Positions 17,781 through 26,277 of a DNA stretch of 64,000 bases are shown here, in pieces (position 1 is the first letter of the stretch; every line of letters begins with the position of its first letter). Location: NCBI RefSeq assembly GCF_007004095.1, contig NZ_VHJK01000001.1, forward strand, positions 434,001 to 498,000, in the 5' to 3' direction. The notes beneath the pieces were generated by a model. That model did no database searches, was not told the DNA's origin, and worked only from the letters and a program-made list of their open reading frames with translations. The DNA is from Erythrobacter insulae. GTDB taxonomy: Bacteria > Pseudomonadota > Alphaproteobacteria > Sphingomonadales > Sphingomonadaceae. A program made the translations under genes and the position numbers.

Positions 17781-18691
17781 AGCGGACTGACGGTGTAAAT
17801 CTCGTCCGGCTGAACCCCCAGACCATAAAGCATACGCAGCGCGACCAAGAGCACGATAGCAGCCAGCACCAAACGCAGCACTTCGGGCCTGGCCTTCATT
17901 GCAACTTGCGTCCCGAATTGCGCACCCAGCACAGATCCGAGCAGCAACAGACCGGCAAGGACAATATCGACCGCTTTGGTGGTCAGCGCGTGGGTCATGG
18001 TTGTTACCATCGTCACAAACAGGATCTGGAACAGCGACGTACCAACCACCACGTTGCCGCTCATCCCAAGCAAATACAGCATCGCTGGTACCAGCAGGAA
18101 ACCCCCGCCGACCCCCATCAGCATGGTCAAAATTCCAACCAATGTTCCCAAAATCAGCGGAGCAAGCGGAGAGATATACAAACCCGAACGGTAAAACCGC
18201 CACCGAAACGGTAAACCAGCCACCAGCGGATGGTGACGTCGCTTGCGCGGCTGCGCAGTCTCGCCCGATTTGCTCGGACGAAGCGCGGTGAGGGCCTCAC
18301 GCATCATGAGCGATCCAATTGATCCCAGCAGCACTACGTAGAGAATATTGATCACAACATCGATCTGGCCAAGCGCCTCGAGGATGTTGAAAAAGACAGC
18401 ACCGATCAGCGCGCCGACAACACCGCCGCCAACCATGACCGCGCCCATACGATAATCGACGCCCTTGCGTTTCGAATGGGCCAGCACGCCAGAAACACTC
18501 GCACCGGTTACCTGAGTTGCTGCGGATGCCGCAGCGACAGTGGGCGGGATGCCGTAAAAAATCAGCAAAGGCGTCGTCAAAAAGCCCCCGCCAACCCCGA
18601 ACAGACCGGACAAAATACCCGTCAGCCCGCCAAGCAGCACGATGAACAATCCGTTCACCGAGAGATTCGCAATTGGGAGGTAGACGTCCAT
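17777..18691 (-). CDS. TauE/SafE-family sulfite/organic-acid exporter
   Basis: 304-residue membrane protein with about eight helices and the two family repeats: GLFGVGGGFLTTPLLIFYGIPP in the first half and MLMGVGGGFLLVPAMLYLLGM in the second. These Gly-rich loops form the substrate site in TauE/SafE proteins, which export sulfite, sulfoacetate or similar anions. No sulfonate or sulfur gene is next to it apart from the coupled Alph_Pro_TM partner, so the substrate is unknown. Confidence 0.9.
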   Translation of the reverse strand: MDVYLPIANLSVNGLFIVLLGGLTGILSGLFGVGGGFLTTPLLIFYGIPPTVAAASAATQVTGASVSGVLAHSKRKGVDYRMGAVMVGGGVVGALIGAVFFNILEALGQIDVVINILYVVLLGSIGSLMMREALTALRPSKSGETAQPRKRRHHPLVAGLPFRWRFYRSGLYISPLAPLILGTLVGILTMLMGVGGGFLLVPAMLYLLGMSGNVVVGTSLFQILFVTMVTTMTHALTTKAVDIVLAGLLLLGSVLGAQFGTQVAMKARPEVLRLVLAAIVLLVALRMLYGLGVQPDEIYTVSPL

Positions 18692-18790
18692 GGTGCCAGC
18701 GATACTCCACGCAGCGCTTTGATGATAGCCGCTCTTGCGCGGTGTTCCCCCATGAAGCCGCGCGGATCAAGCGCGTCTTCATCCGACTGT

Positions 18791-19915
18791 TCAGAAGCGT
18801 GTCGACAAAGTGGCTGCAACCCCGGAACCGGGCGACGCATCGCCGCCAACCCGCTCTCGCCAATCAATCGACAGCCGGGCCGGAACCTCGCCTAAAGTCA
18901 GATCAAGCCGCATTGTCGGCCCGACATCCATTCTGGCCGCCCCTTCTTGTGCCCCGCCCCACGCGCCTGCCCCTAATGAAAGGCGGGCATTGGTATCGGC
19001 AGGACCAGAGAAATTGACCAGCTTCCGCGTTACCGCTGCTTGACCATCGGCAAACGCCGTTGCGCCTTCGCCGCCAACATATCCTGCCCCGCCATATGCC
19101 TCCAATTGGAAATTGGCCGGCAGTTTCTGCGGAGGCAATTCAGTGATGGCCATAACTGCTGGGCGGACGTTCGTTGAAAACCGCGTCTGTGTGACGCGCC
19201 ATTCTGCGGCGAGGCGCACCGGAACCGCGCCGATCGGCCGGGCCGATGCGCCTGCTGCCAGCTCGCTCTCTCCATTGTCGACCATAGCCCGGTATGCACG
19301 GGCATAAATCCGCGGATCCCGCAGCGATGAGGGGTTAATCCGGTACTGCAAATTGGCACCAATCTGGCTTGCCCCGTAAATCGGAACGCGTCCCTGCGAG
19401 ATCGCTGTCGATGATGACCCCGCGCGCCAGAAACCCCATGTGTCGAAACTCCATCGGCCAGGCTTCGATCGCCCTTGGATAGGCGGCGCAATAGGAGTGA
19501 CACCGGCGAGCTGCTCTGGCGCTTTTGTTGCATGCATTGGCGTTTCACCCAGCGGCAATTTTGCACCTAGGGCTTTCAACCACAGCATATGATGGCCGAA
19601 TGAAATATCGGGATCCGTTTGCACGCTAACGGTGCCTTCCATCCCCGGCCTTGCCGCAAATTGAGCAGGAAGGGCATCGATCTGTGATCGACCGCCCTTT
19701 GTGAAGACCGAAAACTTGTTCTCTTTGTTGACGGGCGCTGATGATACCGGACGGCTATTCGCGTCAGCGAACAACGTCTGTGCGGTCGGAAACGGCAGGG
19801 CGATAGGAAACGGATTTTCCCATGTCATCGCCCGTCCACCGGCCCAAACCGCAAAGACCAGACCCAACACGATTAAGGGGCTGCCCCTGCGGGATGTATA
19901 AGTTTTGTGGGTCAT
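18791..19915 (-). CDS. NfrA-like outer-membrane barrel domain protein
   Basis: 374 residues. The N-terminus has a transmembrane/signal segment (about 13-31). Residues about 200-374 look like a beta-barrel: alternating hydrophobic strands, many Gly/Tyr/Arg (IYGASQIGANLQYRINP, ARAYRAMVDNGESELAAG) and a C-terminal STRF ending in Phe, the usual signal for barrel insertion. Its start overlaps the NfrB-like glycosyltransferase stop by ATGA. In E. coli NfrB is paired with NfrA, whose C-terminal barrel resembles this; here the long TPR region of NfrA (about 990 residues in total) is absent. Assignment is from gene order and barrel character. Confidence 0.55.
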   Translation of the reverse strand: MTHKTYTSRRGSPLIVLGLVFAVWAGGRAMTWENPFPIALPFPTAQTLFADANSRPVSSAPVNKENKFSVFTKGGRSQIDALPAQFAARPGMEGTVSVQTDPDISFGHHMLWLKALGAKLPLGETPMHATKAPEQLAGVTPIAPPIQGRSKPGRWSFDTWGFWRAGSSSTAISQGRVPIYGASQIGANLQYRINPSSLRDPRIYARAYRAMVDNGESELAAGASARPIGAVPVRLAAEWRVTQTRFSTNVRPAVMAITELPPQKLPANFQLEAYGGAGYVGGEGATAFADGQAAVTRKLVNFSGPADTNARLSLGAGAWGGAQEGAARMDVGPTMRLDLTLGEVPARLSIDWRERVGGDASPGSGVAATLSTRF

Positions 19916-21333
19916 TGGGCGCCTGCCCGCGCGTTGGCGAGAGATGCCGGGTGCGATCTGTGCGGGGTCTTGTCCCAAACAGCTGCGCTGCCCGACAAAG
20001 TTTTGATATAGGCGAACGTCGCCCTTCTTCCGGCCATGATCGCAACGATATTCGTGATAGGGATGCGCAAAACAGCCCTCAGCCCCTCGGCTGGGCCATA
20101 TTCCCGCGCTGTAAAGCCAAACCGGAACCCGGCTCTCCAGAGAAACGCAATAAAGTTGGCAATCAGCAACCATTCAAGCAGCGGTGACAGCGCCACAGGT
20201 TGCCCATATCCCATCGCAGCCGCGGTCCACCCCAATGTGGTCAGCGCGAGAAGGGTATACCCCATTAGCAACACGAGCGCCGTCATCGGGCCGCGCCGGT
20301 CGCGGCCTCTCATCCACATTTCGATCACGCTACCGCCCCAGCCAATCCTGTCCCAACCCTGCAATGCGATCCCGTGAACCCAGCGAGTTTTCTGACGGAT
20401 CACCTCCTCCAATCGCGAGGGGAAATAGGCCCGTGTCGCGACAAGAAGCCCGTCTTGATCGCGGGCTCTTACAAACTGGCAGATCCCGCCGGCCTGTGCG
20501 ACAGCCAGACCCAGCTCGTAATCTTCGGTCAGCGATTCCGCGTTGAAGGGGCGGTGATCGGCGCGTTGATGGCACAACCGCTCAAGCGCGCCGCGCGATA
20601 CGGCACATCCCACCCCGGCCGCTGGCAAGCCCGCGCCCAGAGCATTGCGCACGACCATCGCCTTGCCATGCGCCTCGGCAAACTCTTCGCAATAATGGCT
20701 CCCAAGCCACCGGCTGCGCGCTTGCGGGAGGGGTTCGACCGGTAGTTGAGCAAAATCGGCGCCTGCACAAACCGCCCTGTCGAGCAGTGCGAGGCCAGCA
20801 GGATCGACCAGGTCTTCTGCATCGTGGAAAACGGTCATGGTAAAGCGCTCACCGCTTCGCCGTTCATCGTCACACATCGCCTCATATAAACGGTTCAGGC
20901 AATCGGCTTTGGTGCTGGGGCCGGCGCAATCGTGAATCACTATGCGAAGACGCGCATCGCCCCCAGCGGCGGCCATCGCAGCGGTGATCGAGGCCGGATC
21001 ATTGCGATAACAGCCGATGTAAAGCCGCAGCCCCTTTTGCGGCCAGCTTGAAAGGGCGTGCCGGATCGTGTCGCCGATCACCTCGGCTTCGTCCCATGCC
21101 GGAATGAATATCGCAGCGCCCCCGTGTAAGGGTTCGCGCTGCATCCGAGCGCGGTCAATCACAGGAGTATCGGCTTTCCCTGTCAGCTTAAGCCATATCC
21201 AGACCAGATCGACGGCCAGATCATCAGCCGCACCGATCAGGAAAAACACGCCTGCAAATAACAGCAATTCATGCTGGAACAAAGCCAGCCATTGCCACAA
21301 ATCAAAACTCAAAAGCGTCAAGGCGACCCCCAT
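19912..21333 (-). CDS. NfrB-like family 2 glycosyltransferase
   Basis: 473-residue inner-membrane glycosyltransferase that matches E. coli NfrB along its catalytic part: N-terminal helix, AIFIPAWDEAEVIGDTIRHAL, GCYRNDPAS, GPSTKADCLNRLYEAM, FHDAEDLVDP (the DxD-type metal site), LTEDYELGLAV, REYFP-like ATRAYFPSRLEEVIRQKTRWVHGI (QxxRW-type motif) and a closing VWDKTPH. The C-terminal c-di-GMP-binding MshEN region of NfrB (about 745 residues) is missing. Likely makes an exopolysaccharide from a UDP-sugar; substrate unknown. First gene of the two-gene unit, divergent from nhaA. Confidence 0.82.
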   Translation of the reverse strand: MGVALTLLSFDLWQWLALFQHELLLFAGVFFLIGAADDLAVDLVWIWLKLTGKADTPVIDRARMQREPLHGGAAIFIPAWDEAEVIGDTIRHALSSWPQKGLRLYIGCYRNDPASITAAMAAAGGDARLRIVIHDCAGPSTKADCLNRLYEAMCDDERRSGERFTMTVFHDAEDLVDPAGLALLDRAVCAGADFAQLPVEPLPQARSRWLGSHYCEEFAEAHGKAMVVRNALGAGLPAAGVGCAVSRGALERLCHQRADHRPFNAESLTEDYELGLAVAQAGGICQFVRARDQDGLLVATRAYFPSRLEEVIRQKTRWVHGIALQGWDRIGWGGSVIEMWMRGRDRRGPMTALVLLMGYTLLALTTLGWTAAAMGYGQPVALSPLLEWLLIANFIAFLWRAGFRFGFTAREYGPAEGLRAVLRIPITNIVAIMAGRRATFAYIKTLSGSAAVWDKTPHRSHPASLANARAGAQ

Positions 21334-21411
21334 ACCTCACGAGAAAAATAGACTAACGCGGCCTGATAGGCCTTGCAACCAGTTCAAGTTTTCTCAAAGA
21401 GTGCGCGCAAT

Positions 21412-22668
21412 ATGCCAGATATCGATCCTCTCCCCATCAAACCGCTTCGCAAAATCTTTGCGCCGGTCCGCGCGCTGTTCGTAGGCGATGCCTCTGCAGG
21501 GATTTTGCTGATTATTGTGGCTGCCGCCGCAATGCTCGCCGCGAACTCCGCCTATGCAAGCGAATATCGTGAACTGTTTTACGGCGAGCTGTCCTGGACG
21601 CCCATCGCAAAACTCAAGGATCTCCATTATTGGATCAATGATGGATTGATGGCGATTTTCTTTTTTGTCGTCGGGCTAGAGGTTAAACGCGAGGTTGTTG
21701 CCGGCCAACTGGCCGATCCGGCAGCGCGGCGTTTGCCGATGCTCGCCGCAGCAGCGGGCATGCTGGTTCCGGCTGGCGTTTACATGGTAATCTCGGGCGG
21801 AGGCACATACGCCGATGGCTGGGCCATTCCCGCAGCCACCGATATCGCTTTTGCAATGGGTGTACTTGGATTGCTGGGCAGCCGTGTGCCCGCATCCTTA
21901 AGGCTATTTTTGCTTACGGTTGCCATCGTCGATGATATTGGCGCCGTGGTCGTCATCGCGCTGTTTTATACAAAGTCGCTCTATGCCGAATGGCTGCTCG
22001 CAGGGGTTATCGTATTCGGCCTGATGTTTGCGCTCAACCGGATGCGGGTATCGGTGTTTTGGCCCTATATCCTGCTTGCTGTGGTGCTGTGGTATTGCGC
22101 GCTCAATTCCGGTGTCCATGCAACGATCGCAGGAGTGGTCGCCGCGTTGACTATCCCGTTGCATCGCAAAGACGGCAATTCGATGCTGGAGCGGCTCGAG
22201 CACGGGCTTGCTCCTTGGAGCGCGTATCTTGTGGTGCCCGTATTCGGCTTTGCCAATGCAGGTGTTTCTCTTGCCGGGATGGGTCCAGAGGCGCTTGTCG
22301 CGGCGCTGCCTTTGGCCGTTGCCGCAGGATTGGTGGTTGGCAAACAGCTTGGCATCTTCACAATCGTGTGGATCGCGGACAAGACCGGCTTTGCAAAGCG
22401 TCCTGAAGGGGCCAGTTGGCCCGAGATTTGGGGCGTATCGATCCTTTGCGGGATCGGTTTCACAATGAGCATTTTCATCGGCGGACTGGCGTTTCCTGAC
22501 CAACCAACCCTGGTCGAGGAAGCGAAAATCGGCATCCTGCTGGGTTCAGGGATCTCTGCGATACTGGGCTTCGTGATCTTGCGGCTTACGACCACGCATC
22601 CCGATGAGGATTGCGACGATCAGGGCACCGCCCCGTTGGACCCGTATCCAGAAGACCCCTTGCGCTGA
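21412..22668 (+). CDS. nhaA: Na+/H+ antiporter NhaA
   Basis: 418-residue antiporter with the conserved NhaA blocks: LHYWINDGLMAIFFFVVGLEVKRE near the N-terminus, IPAATDIAFAMGVL containing the D-I-A-F region, and SLRLFLLTVAIVDDIGAVVVIALFYT with the Asp-Asp pair equivalent to Asp163/Asp164 of E. coli that binds the cation. It exports sodium in exchange for protons at alkaline pH. Start MPDIDPLP at 21412 is chosen over 21373 because the family begins near this point. Confidence 0.94.
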   Translation: MPDIDPLPIKPLRKIFAPVRALFVGDASAGILLIIVAAAAMLAANSAYASEYRELFYGELSWTPIAKLKDLHYWINDGLMAIFFFVVGLEVKREVVAGQLADPAARRLPMLAAAAGMLVPAGVYMVISGGGTYADGWAIPAATDIAFAMGVLGLLGSRVPASLRLFLLTVAIVDDIGAVVVIALFYTKSLYAEWLLAGVIVFGLMFALNRMRVSVFWPYILLAVVLWYCALNSGVHATIAGVVAALTIPLHRKDGNSMLERLEHGLAPWSAYLVVPVFGFANAGVSLAGMGPEALVAALPLAVAAGLVVGKQLGIFTIVWIADKTGFAKRPEGASWPEIWGVSILCGIGFTMSIFIGGLAFPDQPTLVEEAKIGILLGSGISAILGFVILRLTTTHPDEDCDDQGTAPLDPYPEDPLR

Positions 22669-22700
22669 TTATTACAGCGCAGAGGGGCCCGCGCGGCGAA

Positions 22701-23138
22701 TTACCAGTTTCCGGTGTTTTCCATGCTGGCCCACGGCTCTTGCGGCTCAAGATTGCCGTCCTGCAACAACTCGATTGAAATCCCGTCCGGTGATTTCACG
22801 AACGCCATATGGCCGTCACGCGGCGGGCGATGGATAATATGGCCTGCATCGGCGATCCGTTGGCACGTTTCGTAGATATTATCGACGCGGTAGGCGAGAT
22901 GGCCGAAATTGCGGCCACCATCGTAATGCTCTGGCGCGCTGCCATCTTCGGCTGGCCAGTTATAGGTTAATTCAACCTCGGCGATGCCCTCCTGCCCCGG
23001 CGCAGCGAGAAAGATCAGAGTGAACCGGCCCGCTTCGACATCAAACCGGCGCACCTCCTCCAATCCGATCAGCTTGAAAAAATCCACCGTGGCATCGGGA
23101 TCAGAGACCCTGATCATGGAATGAAGATACTTGGTCAT
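22701..23138 (-). CDS. gloA: Lactoylglutathione lyase (glyoxalase I)
   Basis: Metal-dependent isomerase that turns the methylglyoxal-glutathione hemithioacetal into S-lactoylglutathione. The 145-residue protein has the four expected ligands: His in YLHSMIRV, Glu in AEVELTYNW, His in NFGHLAYRV and Glu in ISIELLQ. A GAGGAG ribosome-binding site stands 5 bases from the ATG at 23138. Confidence 0.93.
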   Translation of the reverse strand: MTKYLHSMIRVSDPDATVDFFKLIGLEEVRRFDVEAGRFTLIFLAAPGQEGIAEVELTYNWPAEDGSAPEHYDGGRNFGHLAYRVDNIYETCQRIADAGHIIHRPPRDGHMAFVKSPDGISIELLQDGNLEPQEPWASMENTGNW

Positions 23139-23231
23139 GCTGACTCCTCGCGTTCATTTGGCAGCAATTCAATTTCGGTTCATCGATTATTATGCACAAC
23201 TCACCGCAGGTTTAGCGATGAGGAGGATTTG

Positions 23232-24002
23232 ATGACCGGAAATAATTCAACGACACACGCGGACATGGAGGCACCGGCGCCAGCGCGCAAGGGCAACCTT
23301 GGATCTGTAACCACACGCTGGTTCGGCACGGCCGCCATTGTATCGGTTGGTATGGTCGCGGGCGGATACCTGCTGGGCGATGGATTGTTGAGAGCCAAGG
23401 AAGCCGAACGGTCAGTAACTGTGCGCGGTTTGGCCGAGCGCGATGTAACCGCAGACCTTGCGACATGGACCATTTCCTATTCCGCGAGCGCGACCGATTT
23501 GGGCGAAGCGCAGGGAAAGGTACGCAGTGATACACAGGCCATCGAGGCATTTTTTGCCGGGCTCGGCTTTCCTGAAAGCGCGCTTCAACCGACCGGAGCA
23601 AACGTGTCCAGTTACACCAATCGCGGCGTGACAACCTACACCGTTAGGCAACGGCTTTCATTGCGGACCAATGATATTGCGCGCGCGCAAAAGGCAGTGG
23701 CCCGGCAATTTGATCTGGTTAGCCGCGGCGTGTTTCTCGAGGAAGGGTCCGGGATGAGCTACACATTCACCCGCCTCAATGACATTAAACCGGAAATGGT
23801 GGCCGAGGCGACCAAGAATGCGCGCGCTTCAGCGCAGCAATTTGCCGAGGACTCGGGCGCAGGGGTCGGACCAATCAAGGATGCAACGCAGGGATATTTC
23901 TCCATCGACGCGCGCGACGGTGTTGGCGGCGGCTGGGGCAAATCCGATAGTCCGTACAAAAAGGTACGCGTTGTCACGACCGTGAATTTCAACCTCGACT
24001 AA
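23232..24002 (+). CDS. SIMPL (DUF541) domain periplasmic protein
   Basis: 256-residue protein with a short cytoplasmic Pro/Ala-rich start, one membrane anchor (about 31-52) and a SIMPL domain (about 60-256) with the typical SVTVRGLAERDVTADLATWTISYSA start, YTVRQRLSLRTNDI and the closing KKVRVVTTVNFNL strand. SIMPL proteins are poorly understood and oligomerise in the cell envelope. ATG at 23232 follows AGGAGG directly, one of the best ribosome-binding sites in the window. Confidence 0.85.
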   Translation: MTGNNSTTHADMEAPAPARKGNLGSVTTRWFGTAAIVSVGMVAGGYLLGDGLLRAKEAERSVTVRGLAERDVTADLATWTISYSASATDLGEAQGKVRSDTQAIEAFFAGLGFPESALQPTGANVSSYTNRGVTTYTVRQRLSLRTNDIARAQKAVARQFDLVSRGVFLEEGSGMSYTFTRLNDIKPEMVAEATKNARASAQQFAEDSGAGVGPIKDATQGYFSIDARDGVGGGWGKSDSPYKKVRVVTTVNFNLD

Positions 24003-24008
24003 GCAAAA

Positions 24009-24042
24009 AACGCGGGACCATCGCTGGTCCCGCGTTCTTTAG
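24009..24042. terminator. Bidirectional terminator between the SIMPL gene and the TorF-type porin
   Basis: 12-bp perfect stem AACGCGGGACCA / TGGTCCCGCGTT (24009-24020 with 24025-24036), 4-base loop TCGC. It is followed by CTTTAG on the plus strand and TTTTTTGC on the minus strand, so it can stop both converging transcripts. Confidence 0.85.
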
Positions 24043-24102
24043 AGGTCCCGCTATTCCGCTTATCTGCGGATAGGGCGTTCGCTCCTGCGACTGAGCAACT
24101 GT

Positions 24103-25038
24103 TTAGAAGCTTGCGCTGAGCGTTACGACGAATGCATCATCGGTGAAAGTTCCTGCTGGATCAATCAATGCATCGCCTTCAACACCAATGTAAGCGGCGC
24201 TGAATGTAACCGGTCCAACGGCCAGATCAGCGCTGATCGACCAATCGACAGCGGAGCTATCGGCGGTGAACGTCAAGAAGCCTTCGGTATAGCCAAGGTG
24301 GCCATTCAAGGTGATCGGCGAGTCTGGGATGGCGACACTGACATCGGAATAGAGGTACAGATTGTCCGTCCCGCCAAGCGAATCCTGATCCGGTGCGTAA
24401 GCAATACCACCAGTCAGCGATGCCGGGCCGAGGCCGAAACTGACCGAGCCGTAAAATTCGATGTAATCGAAATCACCTGGACCGGTCGCGTCAGGGTAAA
24501 GATAAGCGATAGCGCCGACATCAGCCGAAAGGCCATCGGTTAGATTACCGCTCCAACCGCCATACAGGTCAAGCTCTGTCGAGCCGTATCCGACAGTCTG
24601 TTCATCCAGATTGGAAGCCCAGGTGCCGACGTAAAGACCCGATTCGTGTGAAAGGTCAAAGCCGCCTTGGACAGCGAATTCACCGTCAGTCAGCGCAACA
24701 CCGCGAAAACGGTATTCGGTAGCAAAAGCAATGTTGGCGGAAAATGAGAGAGGGCTGCTCTCTTCTTCTTCGCCTTGGATATTGCTGATCTTGGCATCAT
24801 CAACCGGCGCGTTTGCACGATCGATAGAGGTCGCCATGACGACGACATTCTGATCGCTTGCGGTGCCATCCAGCTCAGCTGAAGCTGCGAGCAGCTCGTC
24901 ACTGATTTCGATTGCACCTGTATCGACGGTGATATTGACCACCTCTGAAACGGTTTCAGAGGCAAATGCGGGCGCCGCAGAGAGGAGGAGGCCCGCAGAG
25001 AAAGTAGCGGCGGTTAGGCCGCGGATGGACGTGAGCAT
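24103..25038 (-). CDS. TorF-family putative porin
   Basis: 311-residue outer-membrane protein with a clear signal peptide (about 1-26, ending AFASE) and a barrel with the family block FSANIAFATEYRFRGVALTDGEFAVQGGFDLSHESGLYVGTWASN. The last strand ends TLSASF with terminal Phe. Family members are often linked to nitrogen-regulated nutrient uptake in alphaproteobacteria, but nothing here proves this. The ATG at 25038 follows AAGGAAG; a reading that starts at 25188 adds a non-signal extension and is rejected. Confidence 0.85.
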   Translation of the reverse strand: MLTSIRGLTAATFSAGLLLSAAPAFASETVSEVVNITVDTGAIEISDELLAASAELDGTASDQNVVVMATSIDRANAPVDDAKISNIQGEEEESSPLSFSANIAFATEYRFRGVALTDGEFAVQGGFDLSHESGLYVGTWASNLDEQTVGYGSTELDLYGGWSGNLTDGLSADVGAIAYLYPDATGPGDFDYIEFYGSVSFGLGPASLTGGIAYAPDQDSLGGTDNLYLYSDVSVAIPDSPITLNGHLGYTEGFLTFTADSSAVDWSISADLAVGPVTFSAAYIGVEGDALIDPAGTFTDDAFVVTLSASF

Positions 25039-25371
25039 TACAACTTCCTTAAATTTTTGTTGTTGCTTCGTCCCACCTGCACATCCGGCGGTCATCATTT
25101 TATGCGATGATCTCATCCAAATGCGAAACAAACGTGCACAATTATGCCGCACCGCACAAGAGAAATTGCGCGATGCGACCAAAACCAAACGAATTGTGTG
25201 ATTTATGCATCATACCAATCGATAGGGCCGGGTCATTTGCGGTTCAGTGAAGCTATGCCTATGTGAAACCTGCCGCCCGCGCTGCCATCGCAGTGCAAAC
25301 GCAGCGGCGAACACCCTATTTCAGGCCTGCTATCCCCCCAATTGCGGCCATGCTAAAACGAATATCGAGCT
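25039..25371. other. 333-bp divergent intergenic region
   Basis: Lies between the outward-reading porin and phosphatase genes, so it must hold both promoters. I see AT-rich stretches and a short palindrome GATGA-TC-TCATC near 25105, but no recognisable operator, riboswitch or RNA gene. No convincing sigma-54 (TGGCAC/TTGCA) element was found. Confidence 0.5.
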
Positions 25372-26172
25372 ATGCTAAACACTCTAAGCAAGATCTTCAG
25401 ATCCCGCTCTCAAATACAGCGCCCCGCTGTGCCAGACGGCACGCGGTATTATGTGATAGGTGACATTCACGGGCGGCTCGATCTGTATGAGGCTTTGATT
25501 GATGCCGTCGAGCGTGACGACGCGGCCAGCATTCCGGCAGCGACTCAAATTATCCTTTTGGGAGATCTGGTAGACCGAGGCCCGGACAGTGCCGGTGTGA
25601 TCGAGCGAACGCGCAAATGGCAGAAAGAGCGCAATGTTCGCGTGCTTGCCGGTAACCACGAAGAAATGTTTCTGCAGTCGTTTGAAAAGCCTGACATTCT
25701 GCGCCACTTCTTAAAACATGGCGGACGCGAGACTATCCTGAGTTACGGGATATCGCAAAAGCAGTTCAACGCGATGACACTTGAAGAGATGCACGCATTC
25801 CTTCCGCAACTGATCCCCCAATCAGAACGCGATTATATCGCCGCGTTCGAAGAGATGATCGTCGCTGGCGACTACGCCTTCGTCCATGCAGGAATTGATC
25901 CGGCGGTGCCGCTCAACGCCCAGAAACGCAGTGATATGCTGTGGATTCGGGATCGCTTCCTTGATCATCAAGGCGCGCTGGAAAAGGTTGTCGTGCATGG
26001 CCATACAATTTTCGACAAAGTCATGGATTGCGGCAACCGCATTGGGATCGACACAGGTGCATTTCGGTCTGGAGTGCTGACCGCGCTCGTCCTTGAAGGG
26101 GATAGCCGCAGGACCATTCAAACCTCCACCAATGACGATCAAATCACTGTTGAGATTGCACAATCGGCATAA
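25372..26172 (+). CDS. PPP-family metallophosphatase (serine/threonine or nucleotide phosphatase)
   Basis: 266 residues with the full PPP metal-site set in order: GDIHGRLD, GDLVDRGPDS, GNHEEM, FVHAGIDP and VVHGHT. These coordinate two metals for phosphoester hydrolysis. The ~60-residue helical insert before HAGID is typical of bacterial PrpA/ApaH-like phosphatases. It could act on phosphoproteins or dinucleoside polyphosphates; motifs do not tell these apart. Single gene, divergent from the porin. Confidence 0.9.
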   Translation: MLNTLSKIFRSRSQIQRPAVPDGTRYYVIGDIHGRLDLYEALIDAVERDDAASIPAATQIILLGDLVDRGPDSAGVIERTRKWQKERNVRVLAGNHEEMFLQSFEKPDILRHFLKHGGRETILSYGISQKQFNAMTLEEMHAFLPQLIPQSERDYIAAFEEMIVAGDYAFVHAGIDPAVPLNAQKRSDMLWIRDRFLDHQGALEKVVVHGHTIFDKVMDCGNRIGIDTGAFRSGVLTALVLEGDSRRTIQTSTNDDQITVEIAQSA

Positions 26173-26277
26173 TTCCTCCCGATTGCAGTAGACACCTGTC
26201 TTTCTGATAATACCATGCATCCGGTATAGCCGTGATTGAAAAGCCTGCCGGCACACCATTGGATGAGGGACGATAAA

